Below, one piece after another: positions 7,335 through 13,292 of a stretch of 13,434 nucleotides of DNA (its first letter is position 1; each line of letters begins with the position of its first letter). The notes beneath the pieces were generated by a model. That model was not told the origin of the DNA, searched no databases, and saw only the letters and a list, made by a program, of their open reading frames with translations. The DNA comes from Candidatus Woesebacteria bacterium (GTDB lineage: Bacteria > Patescibacteriota > Microgenomatia > UBA1406 > GWC2-37-13), in NCBI GenBank assembly GCA_017993865.1, contig JAGOLU010000008.1, forward strand, positions 1 to 13,434, written 5' to 3'. A program made the position numbers and the translations under genes.

Positions 7335-8288
7335 CTATTTGTTCCCTGAATGGTATTTCTCATGCACCTCCTTGAGGCGTGCATTTGTCACATGAGTGTA
7401 GATTTGGGTAGTCGAAACGTTTGCATGGCCCAACATCTCCTGAACCGATCGCAGATCCGCGCCATGAGCAAGAAGGTCGGTAGCAAAGCTGTGACGCAAC
7501 ACGTGCGGCGATATCCGCTGGACAATGCCTGCTTTGATGCGAAACTTTTCTACGATGCGCTCTACCGATCGGGGAGAGAGGCGAAATTTCTCGTCGGTAA
7601 GCTCTTTATTGCCTTTTGGTCCACGCGTCCGAACAAACAGTGGTTTGTATGGGTCTTTGCGTGAATCGAGATATTTTTGTAAACAGTCTTTGGCACTGTC
7701 CGAAAGAAATACCACTCGGGTTTTGTCGCCCTTGCCGCGAACACTGAACTCACCAGTGGTGAGGTTAATTTGATTGCGATCTATATCGCAAAGCTCCGAG
7801 ACGCGGCAGCCGGTGGAAAAGAGAGTCTCCAAAATTGCCTTATCACGTAGATCGTTACGATCGCTCTTTTCAACAGAATTGAGCAGCCTATCAAGCTCAT
7901 CATCGTGCAAGAATTTGATTGCGCGGTCACCAAGTTTACCAAGCTCAATCATGTCCGGGGGCATCACCTGTATTTTTTGTTTCAACAGGTACTTAAGCAT
8001 CCCACGGATTGCCATCAGGTATTTGATTTGTGATATACGTTTAAGCGGACCTCGCACGGGGCTTTTGTACTCGTGAGATAAGAAAAGTCGGAATTTCCGA
8101 ATGATGTTTTCGTCTAGTTTCTCTACCTCCATATCTGCGCCTTTGGCACCATGTGTTTTTATAAGCCATGTTTCAAGTAGTTGCAAATATTGACCGTACA
8201 TGCGGACTGTTTTCACCGATAGGTTTCGATCAAGCTCGCAGTATTCAAGGTAGCGGAGAATGGCTTCGTGGATGGTCATGAGAAACAT
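7335..8288 (-). CDS. Tyrosine recombinase, XerC/XerD family
   Basis: 317 residues, close to the usual length of Xer proteins. The N-terminal SAM-like core-binding domain covers about residues 5-105. The catalytic domain contains all expected residues: R162 ('STGCRVSEL'), K186 ('GKGDKTRVV'), H262 and R265 ('PHVLRHSFAT'), H288 ('MLGHANVSTT') and the nucleophile Y297 ('IYTHV'). The protein cuts and rejoins DNA through a 3'-phosphotyrosine. Xer enzymes resolve chromosome dimers at dif. Nothing in the surroundings (no repeats flanking it, no transposase) suggests an integrase of a mobile element, so a housekeeping Xer is more likely. The first ATG (8288) fits the upstream -10 box; an ATG three codons later is an alternative. 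It is divergently transcribed from the unknown gene at 8344. Confidence 0.92.
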   Translation of the reverse strand: MFLMTIHEAILRYLEYCELDRNLSVKTVRMYGQYLQLLETWLIKTHGAKGADMEVEKLDENIIRKFRLFLSHEYKSPVRGPLKRISQIKYLMAIRGMLKYLLKQKIQVMPPDMIELGKLGDRAIKFLHDDELDRLLNSVEKSDRNDLRDKAILETLFSTGCRVSELCDIDRNQINLTTGEFSVRGKGDKTRVVFLSDSAKDCLQKYLDSRKDPYKPLFVRTRGPKGNKELTDEKFRLSPRSVERIVEKFRIKAGIVQRISPHVLRHSFATDLLAHGADLRSVQEMLGHANVSTTQIYTHVTNARLKEVHEKYHSGNK

Positions 8289-8296
8289 GATACCAG

Positions 8297-8302
8297 ATTA
8301 TC
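8297..8302 (-). promoter_or_regulatory. Candidate -10 box of the Xer gene
   Basis: GATAAT on the - strand ends 8 nt before the Xer ATG. TTGACC at 8322-8317 could be a -35 box, but the spacer is only 14 bp. The transcript would be leaderless or nearly so. Confidence 0.4.
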
Positions 8303-8332
8303 GAGCACATTTTGTAGGTCAAGTAGGTACAA

Positions 8333-8338
8333 TATAAC
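8333..8338 (+). promoter_or_regulatory. Candidate leaderless -10 box of the unknown gene at 8344
   Basis: TATAAC ends 5 nt before the ATG at 8344; an overlapping TACAAT begins at 8328. There is no clear -35 box. The spacing predicts transcription from about the start codon. It lies in the 55-bp region shared with the divergent Xer promoter. Confidence 0.4.
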
Positions 8339-8343
8339 CATAT

Positions 8344-9570
8344 ATGACTACTGAGCTCCCCGCGGTACATTTGCCAGAACAAGCTAGGCCACTAGAGTTG
8401 TCTGCACAACCTCCGGCGGAACATCAACATGATTTTACTCCGGTGAGACAAGACGCTAGGGGTGCGGACGAATTAGCAGCTGCACGCCACCGACTACATG
8501 CCTTAGCCGATCGCTCATTACATCAGTGGTTATTGGACCCAGCACAAGCCCAAATTCTGATACGCGGTCTTTCATCAAAAGACGTGCCTGACTATGTTCA
8601 GATAATTGTCCTCGATGCAGTGGAAGACGAGTATGGACGACCCCTTACGAGTCTTGAAGAACGAGGAGCGTTCGCCAAGCGGATATCCTTCGGATTGAAT
8701 GCTGATACGGCTAGCGCAGGAATCGACTATCGTACATATGCTAATACTGCCGCTTCCAGCTTTACTCCAGAAACATACCTCCGCTACGGATCCACACTGT
8801 TAGGGCTTACACCCCAGCAAACACTGTATATGCTCAACACCAAAACGAATGAGATCCACTCAGGGACTTTTAATTCTTTTCTATGGGGTTCTGATATTCA
8901 GCAAGAGCGCATCTGGGTCTTTAACCATGATGAATTTGATGTGGATACACTACCACTCCCATCTCTCCATCGATATCGAAAAGAGAGAGAAATTACTCTT
9001 TGGGGAAGGAAATTTCATGTTACAGAAGATAATGGGAACAGTGTAGTCGTCGCCGAAGGTGGGTTTTGTGTACCAAAGGGAGTAGTTGAGTCGCAGAATG
9101 CATACTCACGGCTAGAAAAAGCAGGAGCGGTGACTCGGACACTTTCTGAACTGGCTGCTATTGCCAAAATAAATGCTCAACTTGGGGTAATAATGGTGCT
9201 GCAGCTCGGACAAATTCACCCAGCCATGGTAGCTGGACAAATTATGTGGGTCGTTGAACCAAATGCAATCATAGACCACAGTACAGAAGATGAAATAGAA
9301 ACCCCTCATCATTTTGGTCATGAAAACAAGTACTCGAGAGCACTCACTAAGTGGAAAGCTGCACATCCCGAACGAAGATTCATAACCCACGAAGAGATGG
9401 TAGTAATTGTGAGAGAATGTGGAGGGTCCCAGCCAGACCAACCGTTTCCTATAGTTGGAGTTGAGGGTCTGAGGCTCCGAGCTGTAGACCATCACAGACT
9501 AAATGGAGCCCAAAATGCAGGGGTAGCGTTGCCAATTCGGACCCATCAGGGGACAATCGACGTGCGTTAG
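8344..9570 (+). CDS. Protein of unknown function, 408 residues
   Basis: I do not recognise this protein. The first 45 residues are rich in Pro, Ala, Glu and Gln and look disordered. The rest appears globular and soluble with no signal peptide and no clear membrane helix. A mixed stretch runs through residues 55-165, followed by Trp- and aromatic-rich segments at 175-225 ('SFLWGSD', 'ERIWVFNHDEFD', 'TLWGRKFHV'). A helical segment lies at 262-300 with 'LSELAAIAKINAQLG', and a His-rich part at 310-330 and 383-384. There are only two Cys (C242, C359). I see no nuclease, polymerase or ATPase motif. It starts next to a promoter divergent from xer and ends 15 bp before the DNA polymerase gene, so it probably heads a polymerase operon. 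A DNA-related partner role is conceivable but is only a guess from position. Codon use and length make it a real gene. Confidence 0.85.
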   Translation: MTTELPAVHLPEQARPLELSAQPPAEHQHDFTPVRQDARGADELAAARHRLHALADRSLHQWLLDPAQAQILIRGLSSKDVPDYVQIIVLDAVEDEYGRPLTSLEERGAFAKRISFGLNADTASAGIDYRTYANTAASSFTPETYLRYGSTLLGLTPQQTLYMLNTKTNEIHSGTFNSFLWGSDIQQERIWVFNHDEFDVDTLPLPSLHRYRKEREITLWGRKFHVTEDNGNSVVVAEGGFCVPKGVVESQNAYSRLEKAGAVTRTLSELAAIAKINAQLGVIMVLQLGQIHPAMVAGQIMWVVEPNAIIDHSTEDEIETPHHFGHENKYSRALTKWKAAHPERRFITHEEMVVIVRECGGSQPDQPFPIVGVEGLRLRAVDHHRLNGAQNAGVALPIRTHQGTIDVR

Positions 9571-9585
9571 GAAAAATTTTAACTT

Positions 9586-10968
9586 ATGTCTCACACCTCC
9601 TGGAACCACGAACTTGCTCAGTTTATCCTCAGCGGGGGAAATAAACTGTCGGCTGACCAACTCCTCATTGAGTATCAGGCAGATACTCTAAGCGAGGTGC
9701 AAAAGAAGCAAGAGTCGGCGTTCAAAGAGTACCTAACCATGTCTGTGCTGTACCATGATGTCGAACTTCCGATCAGCACAATCATCAACGAAATGCACGC
9801 TCATGGCATCCTCATCGATACAAAAAAGCTTGCTGAGATTCAACTCGATCTCATAGCAAAAAGAGCTATTCTTGCAAAAAGAATCACAGACAGGCTCGGC
9901 GAAATAAACATTAATTCACCCAAACAGCTTGGTGAAGCGCTGGTTGAAAAATTTAAGATTACATTATCAAAAACAAAAACGGGACAATTCAGCACAAGTG
10001 TCTCAGACCTCACTCCGCTTGCCACTACCTACCCCGTGGTGCGAGATCTGCTGGATCATAGAGCAGTCGATAAAGTGATATCGACATATATCAATCCGAT
10101 ATTTGAAAAAGTTGAGGCGACTGGTGGCCGGATACACCCAACATACGACCAAATGTCTGCAGCAACGGGTAGACTTGCGAGCCATGACCCCAACATTCAA
10201 AGCACTCCCATAGGCCCACCTTATGGAGATATGATACGAAGCACCTTTATTGCGCCACCCAAGTCAGTGTTAATCGGGCTAGATTACTCACAACAAGAGC
10301 TCAGAGTTCTCGCGCATCTGTCTCGAGATACAAAACTCATGGAGGCATTTCAAGATGGACATGATGTGCATGAAATCACCGCCTCACGCATATTCGATAT
10401 ACCTGTAGCTGAGGTGTCCAAAGAATTGAGGAGTATCGGAAAGACTCTCAATTTTGGGATAATCTATGGTCAGACATCATATGGCCTGAGTGCGCAGTTG
10501 GGGAAAAGCGTTGAGGAGTGTGCACATATTCTTAAGACATATTACGAGACCTACGCAGGTGTCAAAAAATATTTTGATAACTTGCTTACTTTTGCGAAAC
10601 TCCATGGATATGTAGAAACCATTCTTGGCCGAAGAAGGGGGGTGCCGGGCCTACCGTACGGGAAGAGCGCGAAGTTCATAAATCAAGCACAGGAGCGAGT
10701 TCTGAAGAATTTCCCGATCCAAGGCTCTGCCGCGGACATGACCAAGAAAGCTATGGTTGCAGTTCATGACCTGGTTCTTCCAAAATATCCCAAAGCTCAC
10801 CTTATCATGCAAATCCATGATGAGCTCGTGTTTGAGTTTGAGAGTCAGAACGAAAAAGAGATTAGAGAATTTGTGGTCGATGTTGAAAAGCAAATGAAGG
10901 AGGCTCTGCCACTTAATGTCCCTATCGTAGTCGATTGGAAGGCGGGTAAAAATTGGAAAGAACTATGA
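9586..10968 (+). CDS. polA: DNA polymerase I (family A), polymerase domain only
   Basis: 460 residues, about half the usual PolA length. It lacks the 5'-3' exonuclease domain and nearly all of the 3'-5' exonuclease domain. Residues 1-55 ('HELAQFIL', 'LSADQLLIEY') look like the tail of the exonuclease-like domain. The thumb follows, with 'TGRLASHDPNIQ' at 194-205. Motif A has D233 in 'DYSQQELR' (233-240), where the residue after Q236 is Gln instead of the usual Ile. Motif B has R282, K286, F290 and Y294. 'ERVLKNFPIQGSAAD' is at 370-384, and motif C 'HDELVFE' at 411-417 carries D412. All catalytic residues are present, so template-directed DNA synthesis is expected. F290 predicts discrimination against dideoxynucleotides. 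An in-frame TAA at 9580-9582, just before the ATG, shows that the gene cannot extend upstream. AGGAAA about 12 nt before the ATG may be a weak ribosome binding site. Confidence 0.93.
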   Translation: MSHTSWNHELAQFILSGGNKLSADQLLIEYQADTLSEVQKKQESAFKEYLTMSVLYHDVELPISTIINEMHAHGILIDTKKLAEIQLDLIAKRAILAKRITDRLGEININSPKQLGEALVEKFKITLSKTKTGQFSTSVSDLTPLATTYPVVRDLLDHRAVDKVISTYINPIFEKVEATGGRIHPTYDQMSAATGRLASHDPNIQSTPIGPPYGDMIRSTFIAPPKSVLIGLDYSQQELRVLAHLSRDTKLMEAFQDGHDVHEITASRIFDIPVAEVSKELRSIGKTLNFGIIYGQTSYGLSAQLGKSVEECAHILKTYYETYAGVKKYFDNLLTFAKLHGYVETILGRRRGVPGLPYGKSAKFINQAQERVLKNFPIQGSAADMTKKAMVAVHDLVLPKYPKAHLIMQIHDELVFEFESQNEKEIREFVVDVEKQMKEALPLNVPIVVDWKAGKNWKEL

Positions 10969-11870
10969 TCAAAAAAAATAACTCTGGGTTTTGGGCCATC
11001 TTTGCATCGGCCATGATACTTGGGTCGTATGGGTTGCTTGCACGCTATCTCAATGATACGTTTGGATATTTCTCTCAAGTGTTTTTCCGAGGTGCTGTGG
11101 CATTCGTCGTCGTAGGAGCAATACTCCTTATGACGAGAGCGAAATTCACACTCTCAAAAAAGGATGTTGGGAGAGCTTCGATTTTGGGTTTGATATTTTT
11201 TGGAGGAGTTGTGTTGTTTACGGTCGGCAGTATTCTGGATAAAATAAGTGTAGTAATGTTTATGTTTTATGCGGGATCGTTTTTCACCTCATTTCTCATT
11301 AGCACCTATTACTATCACGAGAAAGTCTCAACGCAGAAAGGAATCTCGCTCGCAGTGGTGCTTATAGGTTTGTTGGTCACCACAGGATTCAATTTCTCGG
11401 CCCTCAGCTTGGGGCTACTAGCCGCTTTTTTCAGTGGAGCGCTCGACTCAACTGCAAATAATCTTCGCAAGCAGCTCGCCGCACTACCCAAACAACAAGT
11501 GCTCCTGGTTCAATTCATAGTTGTCTCAACTGCAGCGCTCCTGTGTTTGGTGTTTACGAAGGAAATACCCATCAAGAACTTCACTTTCTCCGCCATTATT
11601 GCAGGAATCACATGGGGTGTTTTGTGGGTGGTGGGCAACAGACTCATCATGATAGGATATCAGCATTTTGACTTCCTCCTTGCGCAAATAGTTCTTTCAT
11701 CCGAGATATTTTTTGCGACACTCTTCGCACTTGTGCTGTTTCATGAAATGCCTAGCCTGTTTGAACTCACCGGTGGAATACTCATATTTGTAGGGGTGCT
11801 TTTAGTGGATATTGACCTTACTAGATATATGAATATGATAAGGCATGCAAAAAAAGATAAGATATCATAA
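10965..11870 (+). CDS. EamA/DMT-superfamily transporter (second copy in window)
   Basis: 301 residues with about ten membrane helices in two EamA repeats. The first begins near 'FWAIFASAMILGSYGLLAR' with an Arg-containing second helix ('VFFRGAVAF'). The second begins near 'SLGLLAAFFSGALDSTANN' and ends in 'LFHEMPSLFELTGGILIFVGVLLV'. It is only distantly similar to the transporter at 5204-6304, so it is not a recent duplicate. The start at 10965 overlaps the polymerase stop as ATGA and has GGAAAG about 6 nt upstream, one of the few Shine-Dalgarno-like sites here. An ATG four codons earlier (10953) is the alternative. The overlap implies coupled translation with the polymerase. The substrate is unknown. 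Confidence 0.85.
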   Translation: MIKKNNSGFWAIFASAMILGSYGLLARYLNDTFGYFSQVFFRGAVAFVVVGAILLMTRAKFTLSKKDVGRASILGLIFFGGVVLFTVGSILDKISVVMFMFYAGSFFTSFLISTYYYHEKVSTQKGISLAVVLIGLLVTTGFNFSALSLGLLAAFFSGALDSTANNLRKQLAALPKQQVLLVQFIVVSTAALLCLVFTKEIPIKNFTFSAIIAGITWGVLWVVGNRLIMIGYQHFDFLLAQIVLSSEIFFATLFALVLFHEMPSLFELTGGILIFVGVLLVDIDLTRYMNMIRHAKKDKIS

Positions 11871-11891
11871 TAACAATATATCCTTAGCTAT

Positions 11892-12389
11892 ATGTCCCAA
11901 AAACTAGAAATCACCAAAGACATTATCCAGAAGATATCGTACTTGAATATTGCAAGCATAACCCCTGAAGGAATGCCGTGGAACTCACCTGTTTACACAT
12001 CATTTGATGCAGATCTTAACTTTTTTTGGGTATCGTGGCACAAAAACCAACACTCAATAAATATTCGTAATAACCCTCACGTTTTTACAACAATCTACGA
12101 TTCAACCATACCCGCAGGTACTGGAGTGGGAGTATATATGGAAGGCAAGGCATATGAACTAAGCAATCTAAAAGAAACAATCCATGCACTCAAAACTCAC
12201 TATGGGAGAGAGAAACGCAAGCCTCGTGACGTGATTGAGTTTATGAAAAAATTCCCCCGAAGAGCATACAAATTTGTGCCAGAAAAAGTATGGGTTAACG
12301 TGGATGGGGAAGTGAAGGGAAACTTTGTAGATAAACGGGTTGAGGTAAATATTTTAGAGCTGAAAAAACGTATGAGCACAGAGAACTGA
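11892..12389 (+). CDS. Pyridoxamine 5'-phosphate oxidase-like flavin-barrel protein
   Basis: 165 residues. The region 'YLNIASITPEGMPWNSPVY' (17-35), followed by 'FFWVSWHKNQHSINIRNNPHV' split around residues 44-64, has the layout of the PNPOx-like split-barrel family: strand, Gly-x-Pro turn, strand, then the 'S-xx-H-xx-N-I-xx-N-P' helix. Members bind FMN, F420 or heme and act as oxidoreductases or cofactor-binding proteins; many have unknown substrates. This one is too divergent from PdxH to be called the vitamin B6 oxidase. The C-terminal 40 residues are basic and hydrophilic. It lies 21 bp after the transporter gene on the same strand, possibly in one operon, and converges with the Nudix gene with a 17-bp gap and no terminator in it. 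Confidence 0.8.
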   Translation: MSQKLEITKDIIQKISYLNIASITPEGMPWNSPVYTSFDADLNFFWVSWHKNQHSINIRNNPHVFTTIYDSTIPAGTGVGVYMEGKAYELSNLKETIHALKTHYGREKRKPRDVIEFMKKFPRRAYKFVPEKVWVNVDGEVKGNFVDKRVEVNILELKKRMSTEN

Positions 12390-12406
12390 AGATGTTAGAT
12401 GCTGCT

Positions 12407-12916
12407 TCAAACACACACATCAATGCCATAACTCATTTCAATGATCTCTCCATGTTTGTCATAATGAAACGTCGCGAATACCGGCCCATCTGAAGGGTTG
12501 AGAATATGGTGGATAATCTTTTTAACAGAAGGGAATAGGTTCTGTTGAGGAATATCATCTTTGTCAAACCATAAAAGTTCACCTTCGTCTGTCTGTGTCA
12601 AATCTCCCGATTTATAATCTCCCGAAAAATGGAAGATAAGCCAATTTGGAGTATTCTTTTTCCCAATGACCTCAAGTATGCATGCTTCGAGCTGCATGTT
12701 TTCTATCTGGATGCCTGCTTCTTCTAAGAGTTCCCGTTGTGCTGCGACATAGGGATTCTCATCCTGATCTACTTTGCCTCCAACTGGATGAACATAATTC
12801 GGGGCATGAACTTTGAGCGGTGATCGCTTTAGAAGCAAGTAAGCGTCTCCTTTTCTTACAAAGAGATTTGCACAAACTACGAGATGTTGTACATTTGGTT
12901 TTGAGTTAATAGCCAT
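12407..12916 (-). CDS. Nudix hydrolase (MutT-like)
   Basis: 169 residues from the ATG at 12916. In this numbering the Nudix box is at 47-69 and is fully canonical: G-KVDQD-E-(7 residues)-R-E-L-L-E-E-A-G-I, with the metal-binding Glu pair intact. The N-terminal strand 'HLVVCANLFVRKGDAYLLLKRS' (split in the fold by a turn) and the P-V-G-G turn before the box are typical. The family hydrolyses nucleoside diphosphates linked to another group; candidates are oxidised dNTPs or nucleotide sugars. The sequence does not decide which. A TTG at 12940 in frame would add eight residues, but the ATG fits the family better and leaves the repeat element at 12933-12979 upstream of the gene. Its Nudix box differs from that of the GDPMH-like protein at 3676, so the two are not close paralogs. 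Confidence 0.88.
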   Translation of the reverse strand: MAINSKPNVQHLVVCANLFVRKGDAYLLLKRSPLKVHAPNYVHPVGGKVDQDENPYVAAQRELLEEAGIQIENMQLEACILEVIGKKNTPNWLIFHFSGDYKSGDLTQTDEGELLWFDKDDIPQQNLFPSVKKIIHHILNPSDGPVFATFHYDKHGEIIEMSYGIDVCV

Positions 12917-12932
12917 GTGCCCGAGAGAGGAT

Positions 12933-12979
12933 TTGCTCAACTGGTAGTTTGCGAAATAGGATGAGCAATACTACCAGTT
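12933..12979 (-). repeat. Interleaved inverted repeats upstream of the Nudix gene
   Basis: Two inverted repeats are interleaved in the order A, B, A', B'. A is TTGCTCA (12933-12939) with A' TGAGCAA (12962-12968). B is AACTGGTAGT (12939-12948) with B' ACTACCAGTT (12970-12979). All pairs are perfect. In RNA the two stems would form either alternative hairpins or a pseudoknot. The element begins 17 nt before the Nudix ATG and lies between it and tRNA-Leu. Confidence 0.6.
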
Positions 12980-12981
12980 AG

Positions 12982-12996
12982 TCCGCCTTTGGCGGA
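12982..12996. repeat. GC-rich perfect hairpin
   Basis: TCCGCC and GGCGGA form a 6-bp stem around TTT. On the + strand it is followed by AACTGTTTT, which looks like a short terminator, but no + strand gene ends nearby. On the - strand it lies 28 nt downstream of tRNA-Leu and might stop or process that transcript, although no T tract follows it there. Confidence 0.45.
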
Positions 12997-13023
12997 AACT
13001 GTTTTAACGAGTAATTAATAAGG

Positions 13024-13105
13024 TGCCCGAGGTGGGAGTTGAACCCACATGGTGTGAACCACACGCCCCTAAAGCGTGCGCGTCTGCCAGTTTCGCCACT
13101 CGGGC
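13024..13105 (-). tRNA. tRNA-Leu (anticodon UAG)
   Basis: On the - strand the acceptor GCCCGAG (13105-13099) pairs with CTCGGGC (13031-13025). The D arm is GCG/CGC with the GG of the loop. The anticodon stem CACGC/GCGTG encloses TTTAGGG with anticodon TAG at 13071-13069, reading CUA. A long variable arm with TGGT/ACCA pairing marks it as a class II tRNA. The T stem GTGGG/CCCAC is perfect. The discriminator is A (13024) and the next bases are CCT, so CCA is not encoded, in contrast to tRNA-Gly in this window. Confidence 0.95.
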
Positions 13106-13253
13106 AATTCCATTATTTTCAGTACTACCTAACTTATATGTCGCTTCGACACTTCGTGTCGTGTCTGCCCCCGCTCATCGCGGGATTAAGCAGCAGTAAG
13201 ACTCACTACGTATCGTCAACTGCTGACTTTAACACTTTCGCCACTCGGGCAAT
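13091..13253 (-). repeat. 18-nt direct repeat of the tRNA-Leu 5' end
   Basis: The 18 bases at 13091-13108 (first 15 nt of tRNA-Leu plus 3 nt of its 5' flank) occur again exactly at 13236-13253, 145 bp away in the same orientation. The second copy keeps the acceptor sequence GCCCGAG but is not followed by a foldable tRNA. It may be a remnant of a duplicated tRNA gene. Confidence 0.75.
13147..13232. repeat. Cluster of three hairpins between tRNA-Leu and its 5' copy
   Basis: Three stems lie side by side. CGACAC/GTGTCG is at 13147-13161 with a 3-nt loop. CCCGC/GCGGG is at 13170-13184 with a 5-nt loop. A longer imperfect stem at 13186-13232 pairs TTAAG-CAGCAGT with ACTGCTG-A-CTTTAA around a 21-nt loop. 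There is no open reading frame of note. These may form a structured RNA leader of the tRNA-Leu transcript, or be decay products of tRNA genes. Confidence 0.5.
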
Positions 13254-13263
13254 CACACTAGGT

Positions 13264-13292
13264 AGATTATACTAAATAGAGCAGATTATACT
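13264..13292 (-). promoter_or_regulatory. Two repeated TATAAT boxes, candidate promoter for tRNA-Leu region
   Basis: The 10-mer AGATTATACT occurs at 13264-13273 and 13283-13292, 19 bp apart. On the - strand each copy contains a perfect TATAAT. The downstream copy (13271-13266) lies 15 nt before the tRNA-Leu-like 18-mer. The upstream copy overlaps the stop codon of the ABC gene. No good -35 boxes are visible. Confidence 0.4.

Noticed and set aside
7335..8288. Xer-like gene as integrase of a mobile element
   Set aside because: There is no tRNA next to it, no excisionase-like gene and no flanking repeats; the sequence reads as a typical chromosomal Xer.
9112..9495. 127-codon - strand open frame inside the unknown gene
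   Set aside because: The + strand frame is longer, has a promoter and leads into the polymerase gene; the antisense product shows no motif. With the sense gene unknown I considered it, but nothing supports it.
12917..12940. TTG start for the right-hand Nudix gene
   Set aside because: TTG is rarer than ATG, the extra eight residues precede the domain, and the codon lies inside the inverted-repeat element.
13091..13253. attL/attR of an integrated element
   Set aside because: Only 127 bp lie between the two 18-mers, without any gene, and the repeat is the tRNA 5' end instead of the usual 3' end.
13039..13275. 78-codon + strand open frame over tRNA-Leu
   Set aside because: It covers the antisense of tRNA-Leu and the hairpin cluster; its length is explained by the GC-rich RNA sequence.
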